From the NCBI GenBank assembly GCA_938041705.1, contig CALISP010000314.1:1-5891 (forward strand): DNA of 5,891 nucleotides, read 5' to 3'. The stretch comes from an uncultured Cocleimonas sp. GTDB taxonomy: Bacteria > Pseudomonadota > Gammaproteobacteria > Thiotrichales > Thiotrichaceae. Under the pieces are notes generated by a model that was not told the DNA's origin, ran no database searches, and saw nothing but the letters and a program-made list of their open reading frames with translations. Positions 1-5,839 of the stretch are shown piece after piece; within the stretch, counting starts at the first letter, position 1; each line of letters begins with the position of its first letter. Position numbers and translations under genes: made by a program.

Positions 1-645
1 TTCGTGGTCTGGGCAAAAACTGAAGATGATGTGATTCGTGGCTTCGTTCTTGAAAAAGGCATGAAAGGTTTAAGCGCTCCTAAAATTGAAGGTAAATTGG
101 CTTTACGTGCATCTGTTACGGGTGAAATCGTAATGCAAGACGTGTTCGTACCAGAAGAAAATTTGTTACCTAATGTTGAAGGTTTAAAAGGGCCATTCGG
201 TTGTTTAAACAGCGCACGTTTAGGCATTGCTTGGGGAGCTTTAGGTGCTGCTGAAGATTGTTGGTTAGCAGCGCGAGAGTACACTATGGGTCGTACACAA
301 TTTGGTCGTCCATTGGCAGCGAATCAGCTAATTCAATTCAAACTAGCGCAAATGCAAACAGATATCAGTATTGGTTTACAAGGCGTGTTACGTGCATCTC
401 AATTAAAGGACCAAGGCAATTTAGCGCCTGAATTAATCTCAATGATGAAGCGCAACAACTGTACCAAAGCGTTAGAAATTGCTCGCGTTGCAAGAGATAT
501 GCACGGTGGGAATGGCATCTCGGATGAATACCCAATCATGCGTCACATGGTCAATCTTGAAGTAGTGAATACCTATGAAGGTACAGCCGATATTCATGCT
601 CTAATATTAGGTCGTGCACAAACGGGGATTCAGGCATTCTTTTAA
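1..645 (+). CDS. gcdH: Glutaryl-CoA dehydrogenase, C-terminal part (5' end outside window)
   Basis: This FAD enzyme oxidises and decarboxylates glutaryl-CoA to crotonyl-CoA and CO2 in lysine, hydroxylysine and tryptophan degradation. The frame is open from base 1, so the gene starts outside the window; 214 residues remain of a family length near 390, covering the end of the middle beta domain and the C-terminal helical domain. Visible family marks are KGMKGLSAP, the helical-domain stretch YTMGRTQFGRPLA, MHGGNGISDEY, and the catalytic-base segment NTYEGT followed by ADIHALILGRA. The catalytic Glu is the E of YEGT (bases 577-579). That motif and the ILGRAxTGIQAF tail are what one expects of glutaryl-CoA dehydrogenase rather than a general acyl-CoA dehydrogenase. 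The stop is TAA at 643-645. A CoA-transferase follows 70 bp downstream on the same strand, as in known gcdH-gcdG loci. An internal GTG at base 4 is not a real start. Confidence 0.93.
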   Translation, partial: FVVWAKTEDDVIRGFVLEKGMKGLSAPKIEGKLALRASVTGEIVMQDVFVPEENLLPNVEGLKGPFGCLNSARLGIAWGALGAAEDCWLAAREYTMGRTQFGRPLAANQLIQFKLAQMQTDISIGLQGVLRASQLKDQGNLAPELISMMKRNNCTKALEIARVARDMHGGNGISDEYPIMRHMVNLEVVNTYEGTADIHALILGRAQTGIQAFF

Positions 646-656
646 ACATTAATTTA

Positions 657-670
657 GAAGTGACTACTTC
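657..670 (+). other. Small stem-loop between gcdH and gcdG
   Basis: GAAGT (657-661) and ACTTC (666-670) can form a five-pair stem with a four-base loop, 12 bases after the gcdH stop. No T-run follows, so it does not look like an intrinsic terminator. It could be a minor mRNA-processing or stability element, or chance. The two genes are probably co-transcribed. Confidence 0.25.
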
Positions 671-715
671 AAATGATAGCCCTGAAATGAAAGCTCTGAA
701 AAAAATAGCGCTAAT

Positions 716-1864
716 ATGAAAAGTATGCAGCCACTAGCGGGTATCACCGTAATTGATATGAGTCGTATTTTGGCTGGCCCTTGGGCAGGTCAGGTATTGG
801 CAGATCTTGGTGCCACGGTAATTAAAATTGAACGACCAGAAGTAGGTGATGATACTCGTCATTGGGGACCTCCTTACCTTAAAGATCGTGATGGTAATGA
901 TACTGAAGATGCTGCTTATTTTTTAAGTGCCAACCGTGGCAAGCAGTCTATTTCAATTGATATTACCAAAGAAGATGGTCAGCAACAGGTTAAAGAGTTA
1001 ATCGCAACAGCTGACGTATTGATTGAAAATTATAAGCTAGGTGGATTAGCTAAATATGGGCTGGACTATGAATCTGTAAAAATACTAAATCCAGCTTTGG
1101 TGTATTGCTCGATAACTGGTTTCGGTCAAACTGGCCCTTATGCAAAACGCGCTGGTTATGACTTCATGATTCAAGCTATGGGCGGTTTGATGAGTATTAC
1201 GGGTGAGCCAGACAGTCAAGGTGGAATGCCGACCAAAGTAGGTGTCGCTGTCACAGATATTTTTACTGGATTATATTCAGTTATCGGGATTCAGGCAGCG
1301 CTTCATGAACGTCAACATACTGGCTTAGGCAAGCATGTTGATATGGCATTGTTCGATTGCACTGCGGCGATTTTAGCCAATCAGGCAAGTAATTATTTAA
1401 TCGGTGATACCATACCCGAACGATTGGGAAATGCTCATCCAAACATTGTTCCCTATCAAGCGTTTGCCAGTTCCGATGGTCATTTGATTATAGCCGTTGG
1501 AAATGACGGTCAGTTCTTAACTTTATGCGAGTTATTAGAATTACCTGAATTAGCTATCCATGCTAATTATAAAACTAATGCATCACGTGTTAGGAATCGT
1601 GAGGTTCTATGTGATCAATTACAAGCCGTGTTATTTACAAGAAAGACCGATGACTGGTTAGAGGCTTTAGAAGCTGTGAACGTGCCCTGTGGTCCAATCA
1701 ATACGATTGATCAAGTGTTCAATGACCCTCAAATTTTAGCGAGGGATATGTTGCAGAGTGTTAAGCATCCAGTTGCTGGTGAAATTAATTTAGTTGCTAG
1801 CCCAATCCAATTTGTAGGTGAGAAGAAATGTGAAGTGTCCGCACCACCTATTTTAAAAAAATGA
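716..1864 (+). CDS. gcdG: CaiB/BaiF (class III) CoA-transferase, probable succinyl-CoA:glutarate CoA-transferase
   Basis: Class III CoA-transferases move CoA between acids through an aspartyl-CoA thioester. Next to gcdH the likely reaction is succinyl-CoA + glutarate to glutaryl-CoA + succinate, which feeds the dehydrogenase. The protein has 382 residues, close to the usual 390-400. The N-terminal Rossmann-type segment reads VIDMSRILAGPWAGQVLADLG, followed by IKIERPxxGDDTR (about 37-48), SANRGK (71-76), the conserved CSITGFGQTGP (131-141), YDFMIQAMGG (148-157) and VGVAVTDIFTG (175-185). Asp181 in that last segment aligns with the family nucleophile (Asp169 of formyl-CoA transferase). The C-terminal NVPCGPINT (322-330) is also typical. 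The ATG at 716 has no strong Shine-Dalgarno site; a second in-frame ATG at 725 would give the more family-like start MQPLAGI. The glutarate specificity is inferred from context only; other acids are possible. Confidence 0.85.
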   Translation: MKSMQPLAGITVIDMSRILAGPWAGQVLADLGATVIKIERPEVGDDTRHWGPPYLKDRDGNDTEDAAYFLSANRGKQSISIDITKEDGQQQVKELIATADVLIENYKLGGLAKYGLDYESVKILNPALVYCSITGFGQTGPYAKRAGYDFMIQAMGGLMSITGEPDSQGGMPTKVGVAVTDIFTGLYSVIGIQAALHERQHTGLGKHVDMALFDCTAAILANQASNYLIGDTIPERLGNAHPNIVPYQAFASSDGHLIIAVGNDGQFLTLCELLELPELAIHANYKTNASRVRNREVLCDQLQAVLFTRKTDDWLEALEAVNVPCGPINTIDQVFNDPQILARDMLQSVKHPVAGEINLVASPIQFVGEKKCEVSAPPILKK

Positions 1865-2019
1865 CATTAAAGAATATCGTTAAGAAATTCCTTCATCATC
1901 AATCTGTTGTTTCGCTCTGCTCGCCTGAATTCAACATCTTAAACATCAGAATGTGAAGTTCACTAGCTTTCCATAAGTTCTCTTTAGTTTTTTTTAAACA
2001 ACAAAGCCCTAATATCACC

Positions 2020-2056
2020 TAAAAGTAGGGGGGTGTCTTCTAAGAATCTACTTTTA
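2020..2056. terminator. Inverted repeat, possible terminator or mRNA 3' end hairpin
   Basis: TAAAAGTAG (2020-2028) and CTACTTTTA (2048-2056) are perfect nine-base inverse complements with a 19-base loop that holds the rest of the G-rich repeat. The structure sits just before the convergent nitroreductase stop at 2061, where a bidirectional 3' end would be expected. The stem is AT-rich and the loop long, so it is a weak terminator candidate. A competing stem, CCCTA (2007-2011) with TAGGG (2026-2030), shares part of the same sequence. Confidence 0.35.
2021..2037 (+). repeat. 17-bp direct repeat, copy 1 (AAAAGTAGGGGGGTGTC)
   Basis: This 17-base string occurs again, perfectly and in the same orientation, at 5840-5856. 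A run of six G is otherwise absent from this AT-rich window, which makes a chance match of this length unlikely. Both copies are preceded by CT and an A-run. This copy lies in the convergent gap after gcdG and is not followed by a good start codon. It may be a dispersed intergenic element, a protein-binding site, or one edge of a rearranged block. Confidence 0.75.
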
Positions 2057-2060
2057 TTAT

Positions 2061-2726
2061 TTATTCAAAAAACTGGGTAAATTCATTAACTCCTAAACGC
2101 GAAGTTCGGTAACTATTTACGACAGCATTTTTGTCTTCATAACCTAAGGCAATTCCACATAGCAATATAGAGTCCTCACCAAAACCTAATGTAGGTTTTA
2201 TTATATGAGGATAATCGGCTAAAGAGGCTTGTGGGCAAGTGGCTAAACCAAGGTCTTCAGCGGCTAACATGATGGATTGTAGAAACATTCCATAATCCAT
2301 AAAAGATCCTTTTTCCATAATTGGGTCCATAAAGAACAGCATCATTACTGGAGCATCAAAGGCACGATAATTCGCAGCCCATTGGTTCATTTGTCGTTCT
2401 TTATCTTCACGTTTAATTTCTAAAGTCGAATACATAAGTAGACCGCATTCCTTACGGCGATCTTTAAACGGGGAGATCCATTCTTTAGGGTAGTAATCGA
2501 AGTCGGCTTTGCCACTGTCTCCATTACGAAAAGCACTTTCTATTTTCTCTTGAAGAGCAATTTTGCTTTTACCTTTGACTACGGCTACCTGCCAAGGTTG
2601 CGTATTGGTTCCTGAAGGTGAATACCGAGCGGCTTCTAAAAGTGTGTGAATTGTTTCATCAGAGACTGCTTTGTCCAAAAAGGCACGTACAGATTTTCTT
2701 TGTTTTAGAGCTTCTATTACATTCAT
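2061..2726 (-). CDS. FMN-dependent nitroreductase family protein
   Basis: This 221-residue protein belongs to the NAD(P)H:FMN nitroreductase fold, homodimeric cytoplasmic flavoproteins that reduce nitroaromatics, quinones or enones. The N-terminal FMN-phosphate motif is RKSVRAF (residues 10-16), followed by the flavin-contact loop SPSGTNTQPW (36-45). The helical middle contains AAEDLGLATCPQ (155-166), the C-terminal glycine motif is GIALGYED (191-198), and the tail SYRTSRLGVNEF carries an arginine expected to touch FMN. Length and motifs match the roughly 220-residue subgroup that includes nitrobenzoate reductases, but the true substrate cannot be read from sequence. The ATG (complement of 2724-2726) has a good site AGGAA (2735-2739) eight bases upstream, which supports this start. 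It lies 114 bp downstream of the isomerase gene on the same strand; that gap has palindromes, so it may have its own promoter. Confidence 0.9.
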   Translation of the reverse strand: MNVIEALKQRKSVRAFLDKAVSDETIHTLLEAARYSPSGTNTQPWQVAVVKGKSKIALQEKIESAFRNGDSGKADFDYYPKEWISPFKDRRKECGLLMYSTLEIKREDKERQMNQWAANYRAFDAPVMMLFFMDPIMEKGSFMDYGMFLQSIMLAAEDLGLATCPQASLADYPHIIKPTLGFGEDSILLCGIALGYEDKNAVVNSYRTSRLGVNEFTQFFE

Positions 2727-2786
2727 GAATTTATTTCCTATTATTTATTAGAGCATCTCAGATTTAGAAATACATATTTTTATAAA

Positions 2787-2811
2787 CACTAAATAGTGAT
2801 TAAAGATCTTT
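2787..2811. promoter_or_regulatory. Two short palindromes upstream of the nitroreductase
   Basis: CACTA-AA-TAGTG (2787-2798) and AAAGATCTTT (2802-2811, perfect) lie 61 to 85 bp upstream of the nitroreductase start. On the minus strand a TATAAA box follows the first palindrome directly, so the dyad would fall in the spacer of a possible promoter, although no good -35 box is seen. They could be repressor operators or weak 3' structures for the isomerase mRNA. AT-rich palindromes of this size also arise by chance. Confidence 0.25.
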
Positions 2812-2840
2812 TATCTACTTCGAGACAAATTAATTAACCT

Positions 2841-3470
2841 TTATTTTCTGTTTATTCCTTGCGGTAATGTATCAGCCGAACGTATTTCTTGGGATTCTAA
2901 GATTGACGGATTTTCTAGGTATGCATATAGAAACGTCATTGAGTCCTGACCAAAAAACAATTCTTCATCAATTATGAATGTAGGTACGCCAAAAACACCA
3001 ACTTCAATGGCTTCTTTAGTATTCAGCATTAATTGATCTTTGATACTCTGTTGTGTAATTTTCTCATCAGTATTTTCAAGCGATAAACTATCACATAATT
3101 CTTTCCATTGTTCAGGGTTATCAGTGCTTTGACCTTGTTGCCAGATAAAATCAAAGATACGATTAATTGCAACTAGGTCATTCTCTAGCAATATCGTCAA
3201 ACGTAAGGCTTTTAGAGGATTAAAAGGATGAGCTGGAGGTAATTTTAATTCTATATTTTGCTGTTTAGCCAGCCAGCTAATATGTCGAAAGGTGTACTGT
3301 CGCATACGTTCAATTTCTGCAGGACCTTTGGTGTCGAAATGATTTAATAAGCCTGCAAATAAAATAGGTTTTGGAATGATTTTCACATCTTCAGGTAAAC
3401 TATGAAACTGCTTTAGTGCAAGGTACGCAAAGGGTGAAATGTAATCAAAATACCAATCAATTTGTTTCAT
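2841..3470 (-). CDS. DsbA-family thioredoxin-fold isomerase (2-hydroxychromene-2-carboxylate isomerase / kappa GST-like)
   Basis: The protein (209 residues) belongs to the kappa-class glutathione transferase/HCCA isomerase branch of the DsbA fold. NahD of naphthalene breakdown, which isomerises 2-hydroxychromene-2-carboxylate with glutathione, is the known reference. The N-terminal strand and helix read YFDYISPFAYLA (7-18); Ser12 takes the place of the catalytic cysteine of DsbA and would activate glutathione. HPFNPLKALR (81-90) is the family helix-start motif, GVFGVPTF (158-165) has the cis-proline, and LFFGQDSMTFL (171-181) ends the fold. There is no signal peptide, so it is cytoplasmic. 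Relatives are common in bacteria that do not degrade naphthalene, so the substrate is open. The start has AAGAAG (3480-3485) nine bases upstream. A sigma-70-like promoter with an operator-like dyad lies at 3531-3559. Confidence 0.85.
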   Translation of the reverse strand: MKQIDWYFDYISPFAYLALKQFHSLPEDVKIIPKPILFAGLLNHFDTKGPAEIERMRQYTFRHISWLAKQQNIELKLPPAHPFNPLKALRLTILLENDLVAINRIFDFIWQQGQSTDNPEQWKELCDSLSLENTDEKITQQSIKDQLMLNTKEAIEVGVFGVPTFIIDEELFFGQDSMTFLYAYLENPSILESQEIRSADTLPQGINRK

Positions 3471-3530
3471 GCTTCAATGCTTCTTTTAAAGTTGAGGTAA
3501 TAGAAATACGAAAAATTATTTGTAGTATTG

Positions 3531-3559
3531 ATTATAACTTACGTTAACGTCAACGTCAT
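3531..3559 (-). promoter_or_regulatory. Predicted sigma-70 promoter for the isomerase gene
   Basis: Read on the minus strand, ATGACG (3554-3559) is a four-of-six match to the -35 box and TATAAT (3531-3536) is a perfect -10 box, separated by exactly 17 bp. Transcription would start near 3524 and leave a leader of about 54 bases before the isomerase ATG. The spacer is filled by the ACGT-repeat operator. Confidence 0.55.
3539..3558. promoter_or_regulatory. Operator-like array of three ACGT half-sites
   Basis: ACGTTAACGT (3541-3550) is a perfect ten-base palindrome, and a third ACGT follows at 3553-3556, so ACGT cores begin at 3541, 3547 and 3553, exactly 6 bp apart. AACGTC is directly repeated at 3546-3551 and 3552-3557. 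The minus-strand reading TTGACGTTAACGTAA resembles, from memory, the ACGT-dyad sites of LiuR-type MerR regulators of branched-chain amino acid catabolism in gammaproteobacteria. It sits between divergent genes and inside the spacer of the isomerase promoter, where MerR-type regulators act. The regulator itself is not in the window. Confidence 0.5.
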
Positions 3560-3600
3560 AATTGCTAGGATTATAAACCGTAAATTGATAAGCTGAAGAG

Positions 3601-3816
3601 ATGAATAAAGTAGATAAACCTCTAAGTAAATCATCATCTCAAATTACACCAGTTGTATCTTCACCGTGTATTAATCTGTGCGAATTAAATGATGAAAGTA
3701 TTTGTGTTGGTTGTTATCGATCTATTGATGAAATTATAAACTGGCTCTCTTTAAGCAGTTACGATCAACTATTAGTCATAGAGCAGTCAAATTCTCGTAA
3801 AATATTGGCTGACTGA
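3601..3816 (+). CDS. DUF1289 family small four-cysteine protein
   Basis: This 71-residue protein carries the DUF1289 pattern SPCINLCxxxxxxxCVGCYRSIDEI, with cysteines at 23, 27, 35 and 38, and a tryptophan (W48) in the following helix, as is usual. The four cysteines suggest a bound metal (zinc or an iron-sulfur cluster), but the family has no settled function. It often occurs beside unrelated redox and metabolic genes. ATG 3601 is the only plausible start in the frame; the first 20 residues before the motif are polar and serine-rich. The upstream GAAGAG abuts the ATG with no spacing, so initiation may be weak. The stop TGA (3814-3816) is only three bases before the next ATG, which implies translational coupling with the corrinoid-receptor gene. 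Being first in the set hints at a link to it, but that is guilt by association. Confidence 0.8.
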   Translation: MNKVDKPLSKSSSQITPVVSSPCINLCELNDESICVGCYRSIDEIINWLSLSSYDQLLVIEQSNSRKILAD

Positions 3817-3819
3817 TTC

Positions 3820-4665
3820 ATGATAAATGGCATAAACCTTCAATACTTTCCTATTTCTATAAGTGACCAAATGGGAGAAATTTGCACTTTAGCTTCTAAG
3901 CCTATTCGGATCATATCTTTGGTGCCTTCACAAACTGAGTTGCTTTTTGATTTAGGGCTGGTGGAAGAAGTCGTTGGAATTACAAAATTCTGTACCGATC
4001 CTGCAAACAAAGTAAAAAACGTGAGAAAAGTGGGTGGAACTAAAAAGTTTAATCTAGATGTTATTGCCGAGCTAAAACCTGATTTAATCATCGGAAATAA
4101 AGAAGAAAATTATGAAGAAGGAATTAATCAGTTAAAACAACATTATCCAGTTTGGATGAGTGACATAGTGACACTTGATGATGCTTTGAAAATGATTCAA
4201 CAAATTGGAATCTTAGTAGGGAAAAAGTCCAAAGCTAATGAGATGGTTGAAAGTATAAGACAAAGTACGTCTGATTTAGAGAATGCAGTAAATAATAAAA
4301 CTGCTAGTACTAATGATTTTAAAACAGTTGCTTATCTGATTTGGAAAAAACCATATATGGTTGCTGGCAGTGACACATTTATCGATGAAATGATTAAGTT
4401 GTGTGGCTTACATAATATATTCTCCGATCAAGATCGCTATCCAGAAACTTCATTAGAGTCATTGCAAGATATTAAACCTGATGTAATTATGCTTTCCACA
4501 GAACCCTTTCCGTTTAAGCAAACTCACGTAGAAGAACTACAAGCACAATTACCATACTCTCATGTGATTTTAGTCGATGCGATGTACTTCTCATGGTATG
4601 GAAGTAAATTACTAGGGACAGGGGATTACTTACGTTCACTTAAAAATACGTTAAAAATCAGTTAA
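3820..4665 (+). CDS. BtuF-like helical-backbone metal receptor (corrinoid-binding-type) protein without signal peptide
   Basis: The 281-residue sequence has the fold of ABC-type vitamin B12/iron receptors (PF01497, COG0614). RIISLVPSQTELLFDLGL (30-47) is the first lobe, VVGITKFCTDP (51-61) and VGGTKKFNLDVIAELKPDLI (71-90) follow, then KEEN (94-97), WMSDIVTLDDAL (112-123), and the linker helix. AYLIWKKPYMVAGSDTFID (171-189) begins the second lobe, and RYPETSLE, STEPFPFKQTH and VDAMYFSWYGSKLL (252-265) close it. Family members are normally periplasmic, but there is no basic n-region, no hydrophobic core and no lipobox here, so the protein should stay in the cytoplasm. The pre-motif segment DQMG plus a spacer before RIISLVPS matches relatives, so I keep ATG 3820 rather than ATG 3871. 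No clear ribosome site is seen; coupling to the upstream stop is likely. Adjacency to a cobalamin adenosyltransferase suggests a corrinoid ligand, by inference. Confidence 0.82.
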   Translation: MINGINLQYFPISISDQMGEICTLASKPIRIISLVPSQTELLFDLGLVEEVVGITKFCTDPANKVKNVRKVGGTKKFNLDVIAELKPDLIIGNKEENYEEGINQLKQHYPVWMSDIVTLDDALKMIQQIGILVGKKSKANEMVESIRQSTSDLENAVNNKTASTNDFKTVAYLIWKKPYMVAGSDTFIDEMIKLCGLHNIFSDQDRYPETSLESLQDIKPDVIMLSTEPFPFKQTHVEELQAQLPYSHVILVDAMYFSWYGSKLLGTGDYLRSLKNTLKIS

Positions 4666-4686
4666 TAAAAAATAAAGAGATCAAAT

Positions 4687-5274
4687 ATGGGAAACAGAAT
4701 TTCTAAAGTTTATACCCGAACTGGTGATGGCGGTACCACTGGAATTGCTGGTGATATTCGTCTCGATAAAGATGATTTGTTGATTCACGCAATCGGTGAA
4801 GTTGATGAGCTAAATTCGGAGATTGGTGTAATTACTGCTTTTTCTGATGATGAAGAAATCAATACTCAGTTACAGGGTATTCAGCACGATTTATTTAACG
4901 TGGGTGGAATGTTTGCCTTTCCTGAGTTTGATGGATTTGCGGTGTCTCGTGTTGATGATCTTGAAGTATTGATTGATCAATACAACGAAGAATTAGAGCC
5001 TTTAAAAGAATTCATACTCCCAGGTGGTAACAAAGATGCAGCACTGGCTTTAAAAACTCGTGCAGTATGTCGTAGAGTAGAACGTAGCTTAGTTACTTTA
5101 ATGCACTTTTATGCTGAAAATGAAGTTGACTTTAAACACGCCGATCACGACCAAATCAGTGGTGCTATTCGTTATGTAAATCGCCTTTCAGATCTTTTAT
5201 TTACCATAGGTCGTTTGCTTAATAAACGCGGTAATACATCAGAAATCATGTGGGCGAGTCATCGAACCACCTAA
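4687..5274 (+). CDS. pduO: PduO-type cob(I)alamin adenosyltransferase
   Basis: The enzyme transfers the 5'-deoxyadenosyl group of ATP to cob(I)alamin, giving adenosylcobalamin for enzymes such as methylmalonyl-CoA mutase. It is a cytoplasmic trimer of five-helix bundles. The N-terminal ATP loop is YTRTGDGGTTGIAG (9-22), followed by GEVDELNS (37-44), the FILPGG turn (109-114), the active-site helix TRAVCRRVER (124-133) and VNRLSDLLFTIGR (164-176). By alignment from memory, R125, R129, E132 and N165 correspond to human residues R186, R190, E193 and N214. The stretch between the RRVER helix and VNRLSD is about a dozen residues longer than in the human protein. The start ATG has AAGAGA (4675-4680) six bases upstream, and 21 bases separate it from the preceding stop. 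No cobalamin riboswitch is visible. The family symbol pduO is used for the type, not to imply propanediol use. Confidence 0.93.
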   Translation: MGNRISKVYTRTGDGGTTGIAGDIRLDKDDLLIHAIGEVDELNSEIGVITAFSDDEEINTQLQGIQHDLFNVGGMFAFPEFDGFAVSRVDDLEVLIDQYNEELEPLKEFILPGGNKDAALALKTRAVCRRVERSLVTLMHFYAENEVDFKHADHDQISGAIRYVNRLSDLLFTIGRLLNKRGNTSEIMWASHRTT

Positions 5275-5292
5275 AAGTATGTATAGAGAGTT

Positions 5293-5298
5293 GGAGAG
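5293..5298 (+). promoter_or_regulatory. Ribosome binding site that fixes the thioesterase start
   Basis: GGAGAG lies eight bases before the ATG at 5307. The upstream in-frame ATG at 5250 lies inside the adenosyltransferase gene and would add 19 residues unlike the family, so this site decides in favour of 5307. Confidence 0.75.
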
Positions 5299-5306
5299 AA
5301 ACAATA

Positions 5307-5777
5307 ATGTCAGTAGAAAGTAAATATCTTCAAGATTATCGTCAAATGGAACGTTCTGATTTTGTTCATTTTATGGATATTCAAGTGCGTTGGGGTGATG
5401 CCGATGTGTTTGGTCATATAAATAATACTTTATATAGTCGTTTTTTTGAATCATCTCGTCTTACTTATTTTGAAGATGTCTCGCAATTAGAGTTTTCATA
5501 TGGAATGCAGATTGGAATTATATTAGCAGATATGAAAATATCTTATCTACAGCAGCTCCATTATCCTGCGGAAATAGAAATTGGATCACGCATCAGTCGA
5601 ATGGGAAGCAGCAGTTTAGATTTAGATGCTGCAGTATTTATAAAAGGCCAAGATCAAGTTATTAGCACGTCTCGAGCAACCTGTGTTTGGTTTGATTATA
5701 CTGCTAATGAAACACGACCCATACCAAATGAAAAGCGTGAGAAAATAGTTACATTCGAACGTATCCCGCCTGCTTAA
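5307..5777 (+). CDS. Hotdog-fold acyl-CoA thioesterase (4HBT family)
   Basis: Hotdog thioesterases hydrolyse acyl-CoA thioesters to free acid and CoA in the cytoplasm. This protein has 156 residues with the chosen start, the normal single-hotdog length. The signature IQVRWGDADVFGHINNTLYSRFFE (25-48) holds the catalytic aspartate: Asp33, the second D of GDAD, aligns with Asp17 of Pseudomonas 4-hydroxybenzoyl-CoA thioesterase, and GHINN begins the long hotdog helix. The remainder shows the alternating hydrophobic beta strands of the sheet (ILADMKISYLQQLHYPAEIEIGSRI, in two halves around 71-95). The substrate cannot be told from sequence. The gene is 32 bases after the adenosyltransferase stop and is probably in the same transcript, which would put a CoA-releasing enzyme beside corrinoid-dependent acyl-CoA chemistry. 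Longer translations from ATG 5250 overlap the upstream gene and are rejected on ribosome-site grounds. Confidence 0.88.
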   Translation: MSVESKYLQDYRQMERSDFVHFMDIQVRWGDADVFGHINNTLYSRFFESSRLTYFEDVSQLEFSYGMQIGIILADMKISYLQQLHYPAEIEIGSRISRMGSSSLDLDAAVFIKGQDQVISTSRATCVWFDYTANETRPIPNEKREKIVTFERIPPA

Positions 5778-5798
5778 TTGATTTCTTCAAGTTTGTTT

Positions 5799-5816
5799 TA
5801 TCTTATTGATAAGGTA
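5799..5816. terminator. Weak dyad after the thioesterase gene
   Basis: TATCTTA (5799-5805) and TAAGGTA (5810-5816) can pair over seven positions with one G-U wobble and a four-base loop, 21 bases after the thioesterase stop. There is no clear T-run behind it, so it is at best a weak terminator; it could also be an operator for the next gene. Confidence 0.3.
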
Positions 5817-5839
5817 ACCATATTACTTTAAAAATACTA

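Larger units (their letters stand above)
1865..2060. other. Convergent intergenic region between gcdG and nitroreductase
   Basis: This 196-bp gap separates two genes that end towards each other. It contains a run of eight T at 1988-1995 with no strong stem directly before it, a compact dyad GTGAA-g-TTCAC whose loop is too small for a normal hairpin, the first copy of the 17-bp repeat (2021-2037), and an inverted repeat (2020-2028 with 2048-2056) next to the nitroreductase stop. No convincing coding frame is present. Transcription from both sides probably ends here, but I cannot point to a textbook terminator. Confidence 0.6.

Noticed and set aside
1905..2003. Inverted repeat TGTTGTTT (1905-1912) and AAACAACA (1996-2003)
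   Set aside because: Eight AT-rich bases separated by more than 80 bp are easily explained by chance and would not form a stable terminator.
2033..2080. Fifteen-codon GTG frame starting in repeat copy 1
   Set aside because: The corresponding GTG in copy 2 stops after three codons, so the frame is not conserved between the copies, and it runs over the end of the nitroreductase gene.
3471..3600. Cobalamin riboswitch before the corrinoid genes
   Set aside because: The gap is only 130 bp, shared by divergent promoters, and I see no B12-box-like GCCACTG core.
3840..4091. Minus-strand open frame of 83 codons
   Set aside because: It lies wholly inside the well-supported receptor gene on the other strand, has no family motif and no ribosome site.
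5268..5279. CACCTAAAAGTA, matching 12 bases at 2016-2027
   Set aside because: A 12-base match is expected about once by chance in a window this long, it lacks the G6TGTC part, and it covers the adenosyltransferase stop codon.
5250..5306. Upstream start for the thioesterase
   Set aside because: It overlaps the adenosyltransferase gene and adds 19 residues unlike the family, while ATG 5307 has a well-spaced GGAGAG.
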